A stretch of DNA of 23,484 bases from the NCBI GenBank assembly GCA_038231615.1, contig JBBRLA010000038.1, positions 1 to 23,484 of the forward strand, in the 5' to 3' direction. Positions 5,910 to 12,583 of this stretch are shown piece by piece. The DNA comes from JBBRLA01 sp038231615 (GTDB lineage Bacteria > Myxococcota_A > Polyangia > Palsa-1104 > JAEUJZ01). Below the pieces are notes generated by a model. That model had not been told where the DNA came from, made no database searches, and saw nothing but the letters and a program-made list of their open reading frames with translations. Position 1 is the first letter of the stretch. Every line of letters begins with the position of its first letter. The translations under genes and the position numbers were made by a program.

Positions 5910-6374
5910 TCAGATGGTCAGCGCGCCGCTGCGAATCAGGTACGCGAGCTGTGCCCGTTGCCGCGGCTCCAGCAATCCATGCATCCGCCGCAGGGCCACC
6001 AGCACTGCGTCACGCAACCGCTCCGCGCTGCGCACCCGCTGGGCTCCCGCCTCGGTCAGACGGATCTCGTCCACCGCCTCGCCAGCCAGGACATCCGCGA
6101 ACGCCGAGGTGGTCCGCCGTTCATCGACGTCGGCCTGCGCCCGCTCGGTCTTCAGGTCGTTGAGGATCGTCGCCAGCTCGGCGATCTGCTCATCCGAAAG
6201 CTGGAGTTTGTGCGCAAGGAAGCGCAACGGCCGGCGCACGCCGAAGGCGCCGCTCCCATCGCCCTCCCCTGCCCCGGAATGCTCCCCGCGCCCTCCCGGC
6301 GAGGGCCCGCAGCCCGATGCGCTGCAAGACGACTGGCGCCACATGCGCCACATACCAAACATGAGTGGATGCAT
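5910..6374 (-). CDS. Spy/CpxP/ZraP-like small helical protein
   Basis: The 154-residue protein has a Met/Trp-rich start (MHPLMFGMWRMW), a Gly/Ser-rich linker with two cysteines (17, 22) and a long helical domain (50-150). That domain carries two LTxxQ-type motifs, LSDEQ (59-63) and LEPRQ (135-139), the mark of the Spy/CpxP/ZraP family of stress chaperones and metal-sensing modulators. Unlike those periplasmic relatives it lacks a normal signal peptide, so its location is unclear. The start at 6374 is chosen because GAGGAG lies about nine bases upstream on the minus strand; the frame opens 11 codons earlier. Its upstream region carries a MerR-like promoter, which would fit metal or redox control. 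No sensor kinase or metal pump is next to it. Confidence 0.8.
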   Translation of the reverse strand: MHPLMFGMWRMWRQSSCSASGCGPSPGGRGEHSGAGEGDGSGAFGVRRPLRFLAHKLQLSDEQIAELATILNDLKTERAQADVDERRTTSAFADVLAGEAVDEIRLTEAGAQRVRSAERLRDAVLVALRRMHGLLEPRQRAQLAYLIRSGALTI

Positions 6375-6450
6375 TTTGAATTTCTCCTCTCGCCGGGGCC
6401 ATCGCACCTGGCGGGGTTACAGGCAACGCGGGCACTTGCCTCGCGCCGTG

Positions 6451-6484
6451 AAGTTAACTTGAAGCCCGCCCTGGCTTCTGTCAA
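6451..6484 (-). promoter_or_regulatory. MerR-type promoter/operator of the Spy-like gene
   Basis: On the minus strand TTGACA (6484-6479) is followed directly by a dyad GAAGCC-N6-GGCTTC (6478-6461) and then AAGTTAACTT (6460-6451), itself a 10-bp palindrome. A dyad filling an over-long spacer between the -35 and -10 boxes is the hallmark of MerR-family promoters such as those bound by CueR or ZntR. The -10 box (AGTTAA or TTAACT) is poor, as is usual for this class. No MerR gene lies in the window. Confidence 0.5.
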
Positions 6485-6499
6485 GGCCGGACTTTCTTT

Positions 6500-6537
6500 C
6501 ATTTTGCATCTACTCGCCAGCCCCCCCGAGCAAAATG
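6500..6537. repeat. 8-bp inverted repeat upstream of the Spy-like promoter
   Basis: CATTTTGC (6500-6507) and GCAAAATG (6530-6537) are a perfect inverted repeat around a C-rich centre that contains a further CTCG/CGAG pair. It lies 16-53 bases upstream of the -35 box, where an activator would bind. Confidence 0.35.
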
Positions 6538-6831
6538 CCGGTCAACGGGCGTGCCGTGGTTCAGTCGGCCTGCCCATGGTTCGTCATGTGCATGGCTGCC
6601 AGGATTACCCGGGACGCCGATCCTTTTCTGACTTCGGTTACGTCGCGGACGCCACGCCTGTCGGCCACTCTTTTATTTGCAGTCCCCGTACCCCGGGAAT
6701 CCCCGCTCTTTCCATATAAAGAGACCCTCCTTTGTTCCGGCAACTCCTCAGGGGCCCCTGCCCCACAAAACTGCGCCCTTCCGGCACATCCCCCTGGCGC
6801 GCACGGCCGGCGCAGGCAATAATCAACCTCC

Positions 6832-8208
6832 ATGTCCTACGAATTCGATCTCGTTACCCTGGGTGCCGGTTCCGGCGGGGTGGCCGCCAGTCGCCGCGCC
6901 GCCTCGTATGGGGCCCGCGTCGCCATCTGCGAATCGGTGCGCATTGGCGGGACCTGCGTGCTCCGCGGCTGCGTCCCCAAGAAGCTCCTGGTCTACGGCG
7001 CCCATTTCAGCGAGGAGTTCCAGGACGCCGCCGGCTTCGGCTGGACCGTCCCCCAACCCGGCTTCGACTGGCCCACCCTCATCGCCCGGAAAAACCACGA
7101 ACTGGATCGCCTGAACCAGATCTACGAGCGCATGCTCCGCGACTCCGGCGCCACCCTCATGATGGGAGCGGCCCGCATCCTGGACCCCCACACCGTGGAC
7201 GTCGCCGGCCAGGTCCTCACCACCGCCAACATTCTGGTCGCCACCGGCGGCTGGCCCATCCTGCCCCCGGTGAAGGGCATCGAGCACGTCATCACCTCCA
7301 ATGAGGCGCTGGACCTTTTGTCCCTGCCCAAACGCATGGTCATCGTCGGCGGCGGGTATATTGCGGTGGAGTTCGCCGGGATCTTCAACGCCCTGGGCGT
7401 CCGCGTCACCGTGGTGGTGCGCGGCGACAACGTCCTGCGCGGCTTCGACGCCGACATCCGCGCGCACCTGGGCCACGAGATGCGCAAAAAAGGCATCCAC
7501 CTGCGCTGCGAGACCGCGGTGCGCAGCATCGAGCGCGAGCCCGACGGCAGCCTGAGCGTCTACACCGGCCACGAGGAACTGCTGGAGGCCGACGTGGTGA
7601 TGTATGCGACCGGCCGCGCGCCGAACACCAAGGGGATGGGCCTGCCCGAGGCCGGGGTGCGACTTGACCCCAGCGGCGCGGTGGTGGTGGACGACGCCTC
7701 CCGCACCACGGTGCCCGGAATCTTCGCCGTGGGCGATTGCACCGACCGGCTGAACCTGACGCCGGTGGCCATCGCCGAGGGACGCGCCGTGGCGGAAATG
7801 CTCTTCAACCAGGGGACCGCCGTCATCGACCATGCGGGCATCCCGACGGCCGTGTTCAGCCAGCCGCCGGTGGGCACCGTGGGCCTCAGCGAGGCGGCGG
7901 CCCGCAAGCTTTCGGGAGAGGTCGATGTCTATGTGAGCAGCTTCCGCCCGATGAAGTACACCCTCTCGGGGCGCGACGAGCGCACCCTGGTGAAGATGGT
8001 GGTGGACCCGCGCACCGACCGGGTGCTGGGGTGCCACATGGTCGGACAGGACGCGCCGGAGATCGTCCAGGGGCTGGCCATCGCCTTGAAGTGCGGCGCC
8101 ACCAAGGCCCAGTTCGACGCCACCATCGGCATCCATCCGTCGGCGGCGGAAGAATTCGTGACCCTGCGTGTCAAGCGGCCCCCGCCCATGGCCGAGACCA
8201 AGAGCTGA
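6832..8208 (+). CDS. gor: Glutathione reductase (NADPH-dependent flavoenzyme)
   Basis: The 458-residue enzyme reduces glutathione disulfide with NADPH and keeps the cytoplasmic thiol pool reduced. All landmarks of the class I pyridine nucleotide-disulfide oxidoreductases are present. The FAD dinucleotide motif is GAGSGG (11-16). The redox disulfide lies in GGTCVLRGCVPKK (C42, C47), the form typical of glutathione reductase. The NADPH motif is GGGYIAVE (173-180), with Arg197 and Arg203 placed to bind the 2'-phosphate. The second FAD motif is GIFAVGDC (296-303), and the C-terminal GIHPSAAEE carries catalytic H435 and E440. The length is usual for the family. Trypanothione- or mycothione-reductase activity is less likely given the CVLRGCVPKK sequence. 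No good ribosome binding site precedes the ATG. It stands alone after a long intergenic region and is followed by a hairpin. Confidence 0.93.
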   Translation: MSYEFDLVTLGAGSGGVAASRRAASYGARVAICESVRIGGTCVLRGCVPKKLLVYGAHFSEEFQDAAGFGWTVPQPGFDWPTLIARKNHELDRLNQIYERMLRDSGATLMMGAARILDPHTVDVAGQVLTTANILVATGGWPILPPVKGIEHVITSNEALDLLSLPKRMVIVGGGYIAVEFAGIFNALGVRVTVVVRGDNVLRGFDADIRAHLGHEMRKKGIHLRCETAVRSIEREPDGSLSVYTGHEELLEADVVMYATGRAPNTKGMGLPEAGVRLDPSGAVVVDDASRTTVPGIFAVGDCTDRLNLTPVAIAEGRAVAEMLFNQGTAVIDHAGIPTAVFSQPPVGTVGLSEAAARKLSGEVDVYVSSFRPMKYTLSGRDERTLVKMVVDPRTDRVLGCHMVGQDAPEIVQGLAIALKCGATKAQFDATIGIHPSAAEEFVTLRVKRPPPMAETKS

Positions 8209-8236
8209 CAAATGTAAGGACGGACGGAGCCGCGCC

Positions 8237-8264
8237 GGCCCGAAGCCGGTAGCTTCATCGGGCC
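8237..8264 (+). terminator. Hairpin after glutathione reductase, weak terminator candidate
   Basis: GGCCCGA (8237-8243) and TCGGGCC (8258-8264) pair, with an inner AAGC/GCTT stem. A second G/C-rich fold and a TATTATTT stretch (about 8282-8289) follow. The T-tract is not directly adjacent, so termination is only suggested. Confidence 0.4.
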
Positions 8265-8321
8265 TTGGCCCCAGGGGCTGCTATTATTTCTAGCAAGATT
8301 CTCGGAGGTCCCGAACCATCC

Positions 8322-8960
8322 ATGCGCAGCTTGACCTTATTGTCCGTCCTTCTCGTGTTGCCTCTTGTGCTGTGCCACCCGGCGGCGGCGTCGATGCTGC
8401 GGTCCCTTTCCACCGCCGATCTGGTGACCCGGGCCGAACGCATCGTCGTCGGCACGGTCGAAAGCCAGAACGCCCACTGGGTGGACGAAAGCCACTCGGC
8501 CATCGTCACCGACGTGCGCATCCGGGTGACCCGGGGCCTCAAGGGGGCCGGCGACGGCCAGGTCATCACCGTGCGCAGCCTGGGCGGCTCGGTGGACGGC
8601 ATCGGCATGCGGGTCTTCGGCGAGGCCAGTTACACCCCGGCAGAGGAAGTGTTGCTCTTCGCGGAGCGCCGGGGCGAGGCGTACTACTCGGTGGGGATGG
8701 CGCAAGGCAAGCTGCGGGTCAGCACGGAGGGGGGACAAAAGACGGTGCGCTCCGACCTGTCGGGGGCCGAACTCTTGCCGTCCACCAGCGGCGGGACCTC
8801 CACGGCGGCGCCGGGACCGCGGCTTCTCACCGACATGATCCGGGAGGTCTCGGGGATCATGCAGAAGGCAGCCAAGGCGTCTCAGACCCCCGCCAAGGCA
8901 ACTCCGACAGCCCCCGCCAAGGCAACCCCGACAGCCCCCGCCAAGGCGGTGAACCTGTGA
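8322..8960 (+). CDS. Exported protein of unknown function, paired with a matrixin
   Basis: The 212-residue product starts with a clear Sec signal (MRSLTLLSVLLVLPLVL, cut near PAAA at 20-23). A single domain follows, opening LSTADLVTRAERIVVGTV and continuing through an alternating strand pattern to a QGKLRV strand. I know this type only as secreted proteins of unknown function that open with an ADLV...VGTV strand. The C-terminus is a low-complexity tail of about 2.6 copies of the eight-residue unit PAKATPTA. The chosen ATG gives the signal peptide directly; GGAGG lies 13 bases upstream, and the frame opens 19 codons earlier without a better site. Its stop overlaps the GTG of the matrixin gene, so the two are translated together. 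A partner, substrate or chaperone of that protease is possible. Confidence 0.75.
   Translation: MRSLTLLSVLLVLPLVLCHPAAASMLRSLSTADLVTRAERIVVGTVESQNAHWVDESHSAIVTDVRIRVTRGLKGAGDGQVITVRSLGGSVDGIGMRVFGEASYTPAEEVLLFAERRGEAYYSVGMAQGKLRVSTEGGQKTVRSDLSGAELLPSTSGGTSTAAPGPRLLTDMIREVSGIMQKAAKASQTPAKATPTAPAKATPTAPAKAVNL
8887..8948 (+). repeat. 24-bp tandem repeat encoding a Pro/Ala/Lys/Thr tail
   Basis: Two full 24-base units (8887-8910, 8911-8934; one base different) and a partial third (8935-8948) encode PAKATPTA repeats at the end of the exported protein. The near identity of the DNA suggests recent expansion by slippage. Confidence 0.8.
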
Positions 8961-9982
8961 ACCGGCGCAAAGTCTTGCCCGTCGCGGCGTCCCTGCTGAC
9001 GCTCTTCGGCATGCTCCTTTTCGCCACCCCGGGCGCGGCCTACGTCCGCTCGCGGAGCAACGGCTGCCGGGCCATCTACTGGAATCAGAGCTGCGTTTAT
9101 CTATACCCCGACAGCGCGCTCTTGCCCGACCTTCCCAACGCCGACACGATCCGGATCATCCAGCAGGCGATCAACAGTTGGGAGACCCTTTTGCCGGATG
9201 CGTTCCTGAAGCTGCACTACCACGAGCCCGACGGCCCCAAAGAGGTCCATTTCGATCATCAGTCGGTCATCAAGTTTCGCTCGATGACGTGGGTCCGCCC
9301 GGGAGACTGCGGCGTCGTGGTGATGCCCTACGACCATGCCGCCGCCGCCATCACCACCGTCTTCTTCATCGACAAGCCGACGGACCCCGCCACCGATGGG
9401 CAGATTCTCGACGCGGACATCGAGCTGAACGCGGTCGACAACCGCTTCTATGATGCCGACCAGGGCATCCCGGCAAACCCCGATCGCCGCACCCTGACCG
9501 ACCTGTGGAACACCTTGACCCACGAGATGGGGCACCTCCAGGGGCTGGACCACACCTGCGCCATCTTCCCGGACAGTGAAGGCGACAAGGTGGCGATGTG
9601 CACCAAGGACGACAAGGGCCAGCCCCGTCCGGTCTGCGGCAACGTGCTGGGAAGCAATGCCCCGGCCGACAAGATCATCGCCGACACCACCATGTTCGCC
9701 ACCGCCACCCCAATGGAGAAAAAGAAGCGCATGCCCAAGGCCGACGACATCGCCGGCATCGTCAACGCCTACCCGCTGGCCAGTGACCCGAAGAACTGCG
9801 CCCTGCCCCAGGTCACCGACCCGTGCGGAAAGTCCGGCGGGTGCGCCGTCAGCGCCCAAAACCGGGTAGGCCGAGTAGGCCCGGCGGGGCTTTCGGGCCT
9901 CGGGCTCCTGGGGCTTGTGGGCCTGCTGGCGCTGGTCATTTCAAGCCGGTCCAGGCGATGGAGGCTTGGAGAACATCGCTAA
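8957..9982 (+). CDS. Matrixin-type zinc metalloprotease with MYXO-CTERM-type signal
   Basis: The 341-residue product has a Sec signal (1-28, ending GAA), then a metzincin domain with the zinc site HEMGHLQGLDH (H189, H193 and H199 bind zinc; E190 is catalytic). TMF with Met246 is the likely Met-turn, and the closing KADDIAGIVNAYP is typical of matrixins. The domain has several cysteines (37, 46, 118, 201, 215, 227) that may form disulfides. After CGKSGGC (290-296) come one hydrophobic span (about 308-328) and Arg/Lys residues (331-336). This layout is the MYXO-CTERM sorting signal, whose Cys is thought to be processed for surface anchoring. The GTG start overlaps the previous stop (GTGA), showing translational coupling. 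No autoinhibitory Cys propeptide is evident. Confidence 0.9.
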   Translation: MNRRKVLPVAASLLTLFGMLLFATPGAAYVRSRSNGCRAIYWNQSCVYLYPDSALLPDLPNADTIRIIQQAINSWETLLPDAFLKLHYHEPDGPKEVHFDHQSVIKFRSMTWVRPGDCGVVVMPYDHAAAAITTVFFIDKPTDPATDGQILDADIELNAVDNRFYDADQGIPANPDRRTLTDLWNTLTHEMGHLQGLDHTCAIFPDSEGDKVAMCTKDDKGQPRPVCGNVLGSNAPADKIIADTTMFATATPMEKKKRMPKADDIAGIVNAYPLASDPKNCALPQVTDPCGKSGGCAVSAQNRVGRVGPAGLSGLGLLGLVGLLALVISSRSRRWRLGEHR

Positions 9983-10000
9983 ACAGTGGTAAGGAGTCCC

Positions 10001-11206
10001 ATGCCGATCTTGTCCCGTCGCGGCCACGAGGCCCCCGCCAGTCCGATCCGCAAGCTGGAGCCTTTCGCCCAGCAGGCGATGCAGCGGGGCCTGAAGATCT
10101 ATCACCTGAACATCGGCCAGCCGGACATCCCGACACCGTCGGCGTTTCTGGAACATGCGCGGCTGGAAAGCGGTCAGGTGCTAAGCTACAGCCCGTCTGC
10201 CGGGATCTACGGCTTCCGCCAGGCGCTAGCGCGGCACTACCGCGGCATGGGGCTTTCGATCGACGAGGCCGACGTGCTGGTGACCACCGGCGGTTCGGAG
10301 GCGCTGCTCTTCGCCATGCTGGCGCTCTGCGATCCGGGGGACGAGATCATCACGCCGGAGCCTTTTTACCCCAACTACAGCCTCTTCAGCCTGATCGCCG
10401 GGGCGCGCATCCGCCCGCTGCCCACCCGGATCGAGGAGAACTTTCGGCTGCCGCCGATCACCTCGTTCGAGGCCGCGGTGAACGACCGGACGCGGGCCAT
10501 TCTTCTGTGCAATCCGAGCAATCCGACCGGCGCCGTGTACACCCGGGAGGCGCTGCAGCAGGTGGTGGCGCTGTGCCGGCGCCACAAGCTGGCGCTCATG
10601 GCAGACGAGGTGTACCGGGAGTTTGTGTACACCGGGCAGGAGCCGTGCAGCGTGCTGCACATCCCCGGGGCCGAGGAGGTCACGGTGGTGATTGACTCGA
10701 TGTCGAAGCGCTTCTCGGCCTGTGGGGCGCGGGTGGGCTGCCTGGTCAGCAAGATCCGCGAGGTGGTGGACGCGGCGACGCGCTTTGCCATGGGCCGGCT
10801 TTCGCCGCCGACGCTGGGGCAGCTTGGCGGGATGGCGGTGCTGGAGGACCCGGGGGCCTTCATCACGCCGATGATCGCCGAGTTCCGGCAGCGCCGGGAC
10901 GTGCTGGCGGAGGAGATCGCCCACCTGCCCGGGGTGGTGGTGTCGGAGCCGCAGGGGGCGTTCTATTCGATGGCCCGGCTGCCGGTGGACTCGGCCGAGT
11001 CTTTTTGCCAGTACCTTTTGACCGACTTTTCGCAAAACGGCGAGACGGTCATGCTGGCCCCAGGGCCGGGGTTTTACGCCACTCCAGGGGCCGGGGCCGA
11101 CGAGGTGCGCATCGCCTATGTGCTGAGGGTGGATCCGCTGCGCCGGGCGGTGCAGCTCCTGGGCGAGGCGCTGAAGGCCTACCCGGGGCGGACCCTTTCC
11201 CCCTGA
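10001..11206 (+). CDS. PLP-dependent class I/II aminotransferase (AspC-like)
   Basis: The 401-residue cytoplasmic enzyme transfers an amino group between an amino acid and a 2-oxo acid using pyridoxal phosphate. Fold-type I landmarks are all present: TTGGSEALLFAML in the phosphate region (95-107), NPSNPTG (171-177), ADEVY with the PLP-binding Asp202 and Tyr205, SMSKRFSACGARVG with the Schiff-base Lys236 and Arg244, and R370 in EVRIAY for the substrate carboxylate. Length and motif spacing fit the aspartate/alanine aminotransferase group, but the amino-acid preference cannot be read. AAGGAG lies four bases before the ATG and fixes the start. It begins 18 bases after the matrixin stop and may share that transcript. 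proC follows after 78 bases, suggesting an amino-acid metabolism setting. Confidence 0.9.
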   Translation: MPILSRRGHEAPASPIRKLEPFAQQAMQRGLKIYHLNIGQPDIPTPSAFLEHARLESGQVLSYSPSAGIYGFRQALARHYRGMGLSIDEADVLVTTGGSEALLFAMLALCDPGDEIITPEPFYPNYSLFSLIAGARIRPLPTRIEENFRLPPITSFEAAVNDRTRAILLCNPSNPTGAVYTREALQQVVALCRRHKLALMADEVYREFVYTGQEPCSVLHIPGAEEVTVVIDSMSKRFSACGARVGCLVSKIREVVDAATRFAMGRLSPPTLGQLGGMAVLEDPGAFITPMIAEFRQRRDVLAEEIAHLPGVVVSEPQGAFYSMARLPVDSAESFCQYLLTDFSQNGETVMLAPGPGFYATPGAGADEVRIAYVLRVDPLRRAVQLLGEALKAYPGRTLSP

Positions 11207-11218
11207 CGCGGGCCAGGG

Positions 11219-11245
11219 CCCGACAAGGCCCGGCCCTGGATTCGC
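11219..11245 (+). repeat. GC-rich hairpin between the aminotransferase and proC
   Basis: CCAGGGC and GCCCTGG flank an inner GGGCC/GGCCC pair. There is no T-tract. It could slow or end transcription, but it may only be an attenuating structure between neighbouring genes. Confidence 0.4.
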
Positions 11246-11284
11246 AAGAGCTTATCGGCCCACATCCTGCTACCATTTGCCGTC

Positions 11285-12190
11285 ATGTCGATAAACGAAA
11301 GTCAGCCCGACGCAGTCAGCCCTGCGCCCGCGCCGGACGCGCTGGACGCCAGCATCGGGTTTTTGGGCACGGGGAACATGGCCGAGGCCCTGATCAAGGG
11401 GCTCCTGCGGGCCGGCGTCGTGCGGGCCGAGCACATCCACGGCTCCGACCCGCGCAAGGTGCGCTGCGACGAGATGAAGGCCCGTTATGGGATCTACACC
11501 ACGACTCACAACGAGGACGTGGTGCGCCGTTCGGACATTCTGGTGCTCTCAGTCAAGCCGCAGATCCTGCCGCAGGTATGCGACGAGATCGTCCCCTTCC
11601 TGAAGCCCCGGGCGCTGATCATCAGCATTGCCGCCGGCGTCCCGGTGGCGGCCATCGAGGCGCACCTTCCCAAAGGCACGCGAGTGGTGCGCACCATGCC
11701 GAACACCCCGGCCCTGGTGGGCGCCGGGGCCACCGCCATCGCCGCCGGGGGCCACGCCACCCCCGAGGACGTGCACGTGGCCCGGCGCATCTTCGACTCG
11801 GTGGGGATGTCGGTGGTGCTGGACGAGGAACAGCTCGACGCGGTGACCGGCCTGTCGGGCAGCGGACCGGCCTACATTTTTCTGATCATCGAGGCGCTCA
11901 GCGATGCCGGCGTCAAGGTCGGCCTGTCGCGCTACAACGCCCTGGCGCTGGCGGCGCACACCGTGCTCGGATCGGCCAAGCTGCTAATCGATACGGGCCA
12001 CCACCCAGGGCACCTCAAGGACATGGTGACCTCCCCGGGGGGCACGGCGATCGCCGGGCTGCACACCCTGGAGGCGGGCGGCCTGCGCACCACGCTGATG
12101 AACGCGGTGGAGACGGCCACCCGGCGCAGCAAGGAACTCGGCGAGGCATCTCTGCGGACGCTCGCCAAGCATGAAGTGCCGCGGAAGTGA
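11285..12190 (+). CDS. proC: Pyrroline-5-carboxylate reductase
   Basis: The 301-residue enzyme carries out the last step of proline synthesis, reducing 1-pyrroline-5-carboxylate with NAD(P)H. The N-terminal Rossmann motif is GFLGTGNMAEALIKGLL (25-41). The middle carries VLSVKPQ and VRTMPNTPALVGAGATAI. The C-terminal dimer domain has the family signature AVTGLSGSGPAYIFLIIEAL and SPGGTAIAGL. The first 22 residues are an extra Ala/Pro/Asp-rich stretch absent from most ProC proteins. No in-frame ATG or GTG occurs between it and the Rossmann motif, so I keep the ATG at 11285. It is followed after 21 bases by the DUF167 gene, a common pairing with proC. Confidence 0.95.
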   Translation: MSINESQPDAVSPAPAPDALDASIGFLGTGNMAEALIKGLLRAGVVRAEHIHGSDPRKVRCDEMKARYGIYTTTHNEDVVRRSDILVLSVKPQILPQVCDEIVPFLKPRALIISIAAGVPVAAIEAHLPKGTRVVRTMPNTPALVGAGATAIAAGGHATPEDVHVARRIFDSVGMSVVLDEEQLDAVTGLSGSGPAYIFLIIEALSDAGVKVGLSRYNALALAAHTVLGSAKLLIDTGHHPGHLKDMVTSPGGTAIAGLHTLEAGGLRTTLMNAVETATRRSKELGEASLRTLAKHEVPRK

Positions 12191-12211
12191 CGGGCTGACA
12201 AGACGCAAACC

Positions 12212-12583
12212 ATGCAAGGGCCAACGCCAGGGTTGCGCGTGACCGACAAGGGCATCGAGATCGATTTGCAGGTGGTGCCCCGCGCGTCGAAAGAAGGGCT
12301 GGGCCCGTGGCATGGCGACCGCGTCAAGGCGCACGTCGGCGCTGCTCCGGTGGACGGGGCCGCCAACCAGGCGCTGCGGGAGATGCTCTCGGCGCTGCTC
12401 GAGGTGCCCCGGGGGGACGTGGCGATTCTTCGCGGCGAGACCGGCAGGAAGAAGACCGTGCAGGTGCTGGGGTCCGGTGCGGCGCTGGCGGCCCGTGTCC
12501 TGTCGACGGTCCAGCCGGCAGCGCCCCCTGCCCTGCCGGGGCCAGAAACACAACGCAAGAGAGAGAAGGCAAGCAAGAGATGA
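12212..12583 (+). CDS. DUF167/YggU family protein (UPF0235)
   Basis: The 123-residue protein matches the small YggU family: VVPRASKEGLGPWHGDRVKA, then APVDGAANQALREMLSALL and the closing RGETGRKKTVQV. The family is widespread and often sits beside proC and YggT/YggS genes; its biochemical role is not established. About 28 residues after the domain are Ala/Pro-rich and then strongly basic (KREKASKR), an extension beyond the usual length of about 95-100. Its stop TGA overlaps the ATG of the kelch lipoprotein gene (ATGA), so the two are probably translationally coupled. Confidence 0.92.
   Translation: MQGPTPGLRVTDKGIEIDLQVVPRASKEGLGPWHGDRVKAHVGAAPVDGAANQALREMLSALLEVPRGDVAILRGETGRKKTVQVLGSGAALAARVLSTVQPAAPPALPGPETQRKREKASKR

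Larger units (their letters stand above)
6375..6831. other. 457-base divergent intergenic region without a gene
   Basis: Small open frames on both strands look non-coding: low-complexity, no binding sites, no family features. The stretch holds the MerR-like promoter of the Spy-like gene (6451-6484), an inverted repeat just upstream of it (6500-6537), an isolated TATAAA (6715-6720) that could be a -10 box for glutathione reductase but has no recognisable -35, and a perfect 12-bp palindrome CAGGGGCCCCTG (6749-6760). Confidence 0.6.

Noticed and set aside
6535..6822. 95-codon open frame before glutathione reductase
   Set aside because: No ribosome binding site, and a composition typical of chance frames in GC-rich intergenic DNA.
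6823..8211. 462-codon open frame on the minus strand
   Set aside because: It is exactly antisense to glutathione reductase, whose motifs are complete; the translation is His/Gly-rich low complexity.
8887..8948. CRISPR-like array
   Set aside because: The units are contiguous without spacers and code in frame for a Pro/Ala/Lys/Thr tail.
8372..8956. Upstream extension of the matrixin frame
   Set aside because: It overlaps the exported-protein gene in another frame; the GTG at 8957 starts a clean signal peptide.
12307..12579. Upstream extension of the kelch frame
   Set aside because: It overlaps the DUF167 gene, and a lipoprotein signal begins exactly at 12580.
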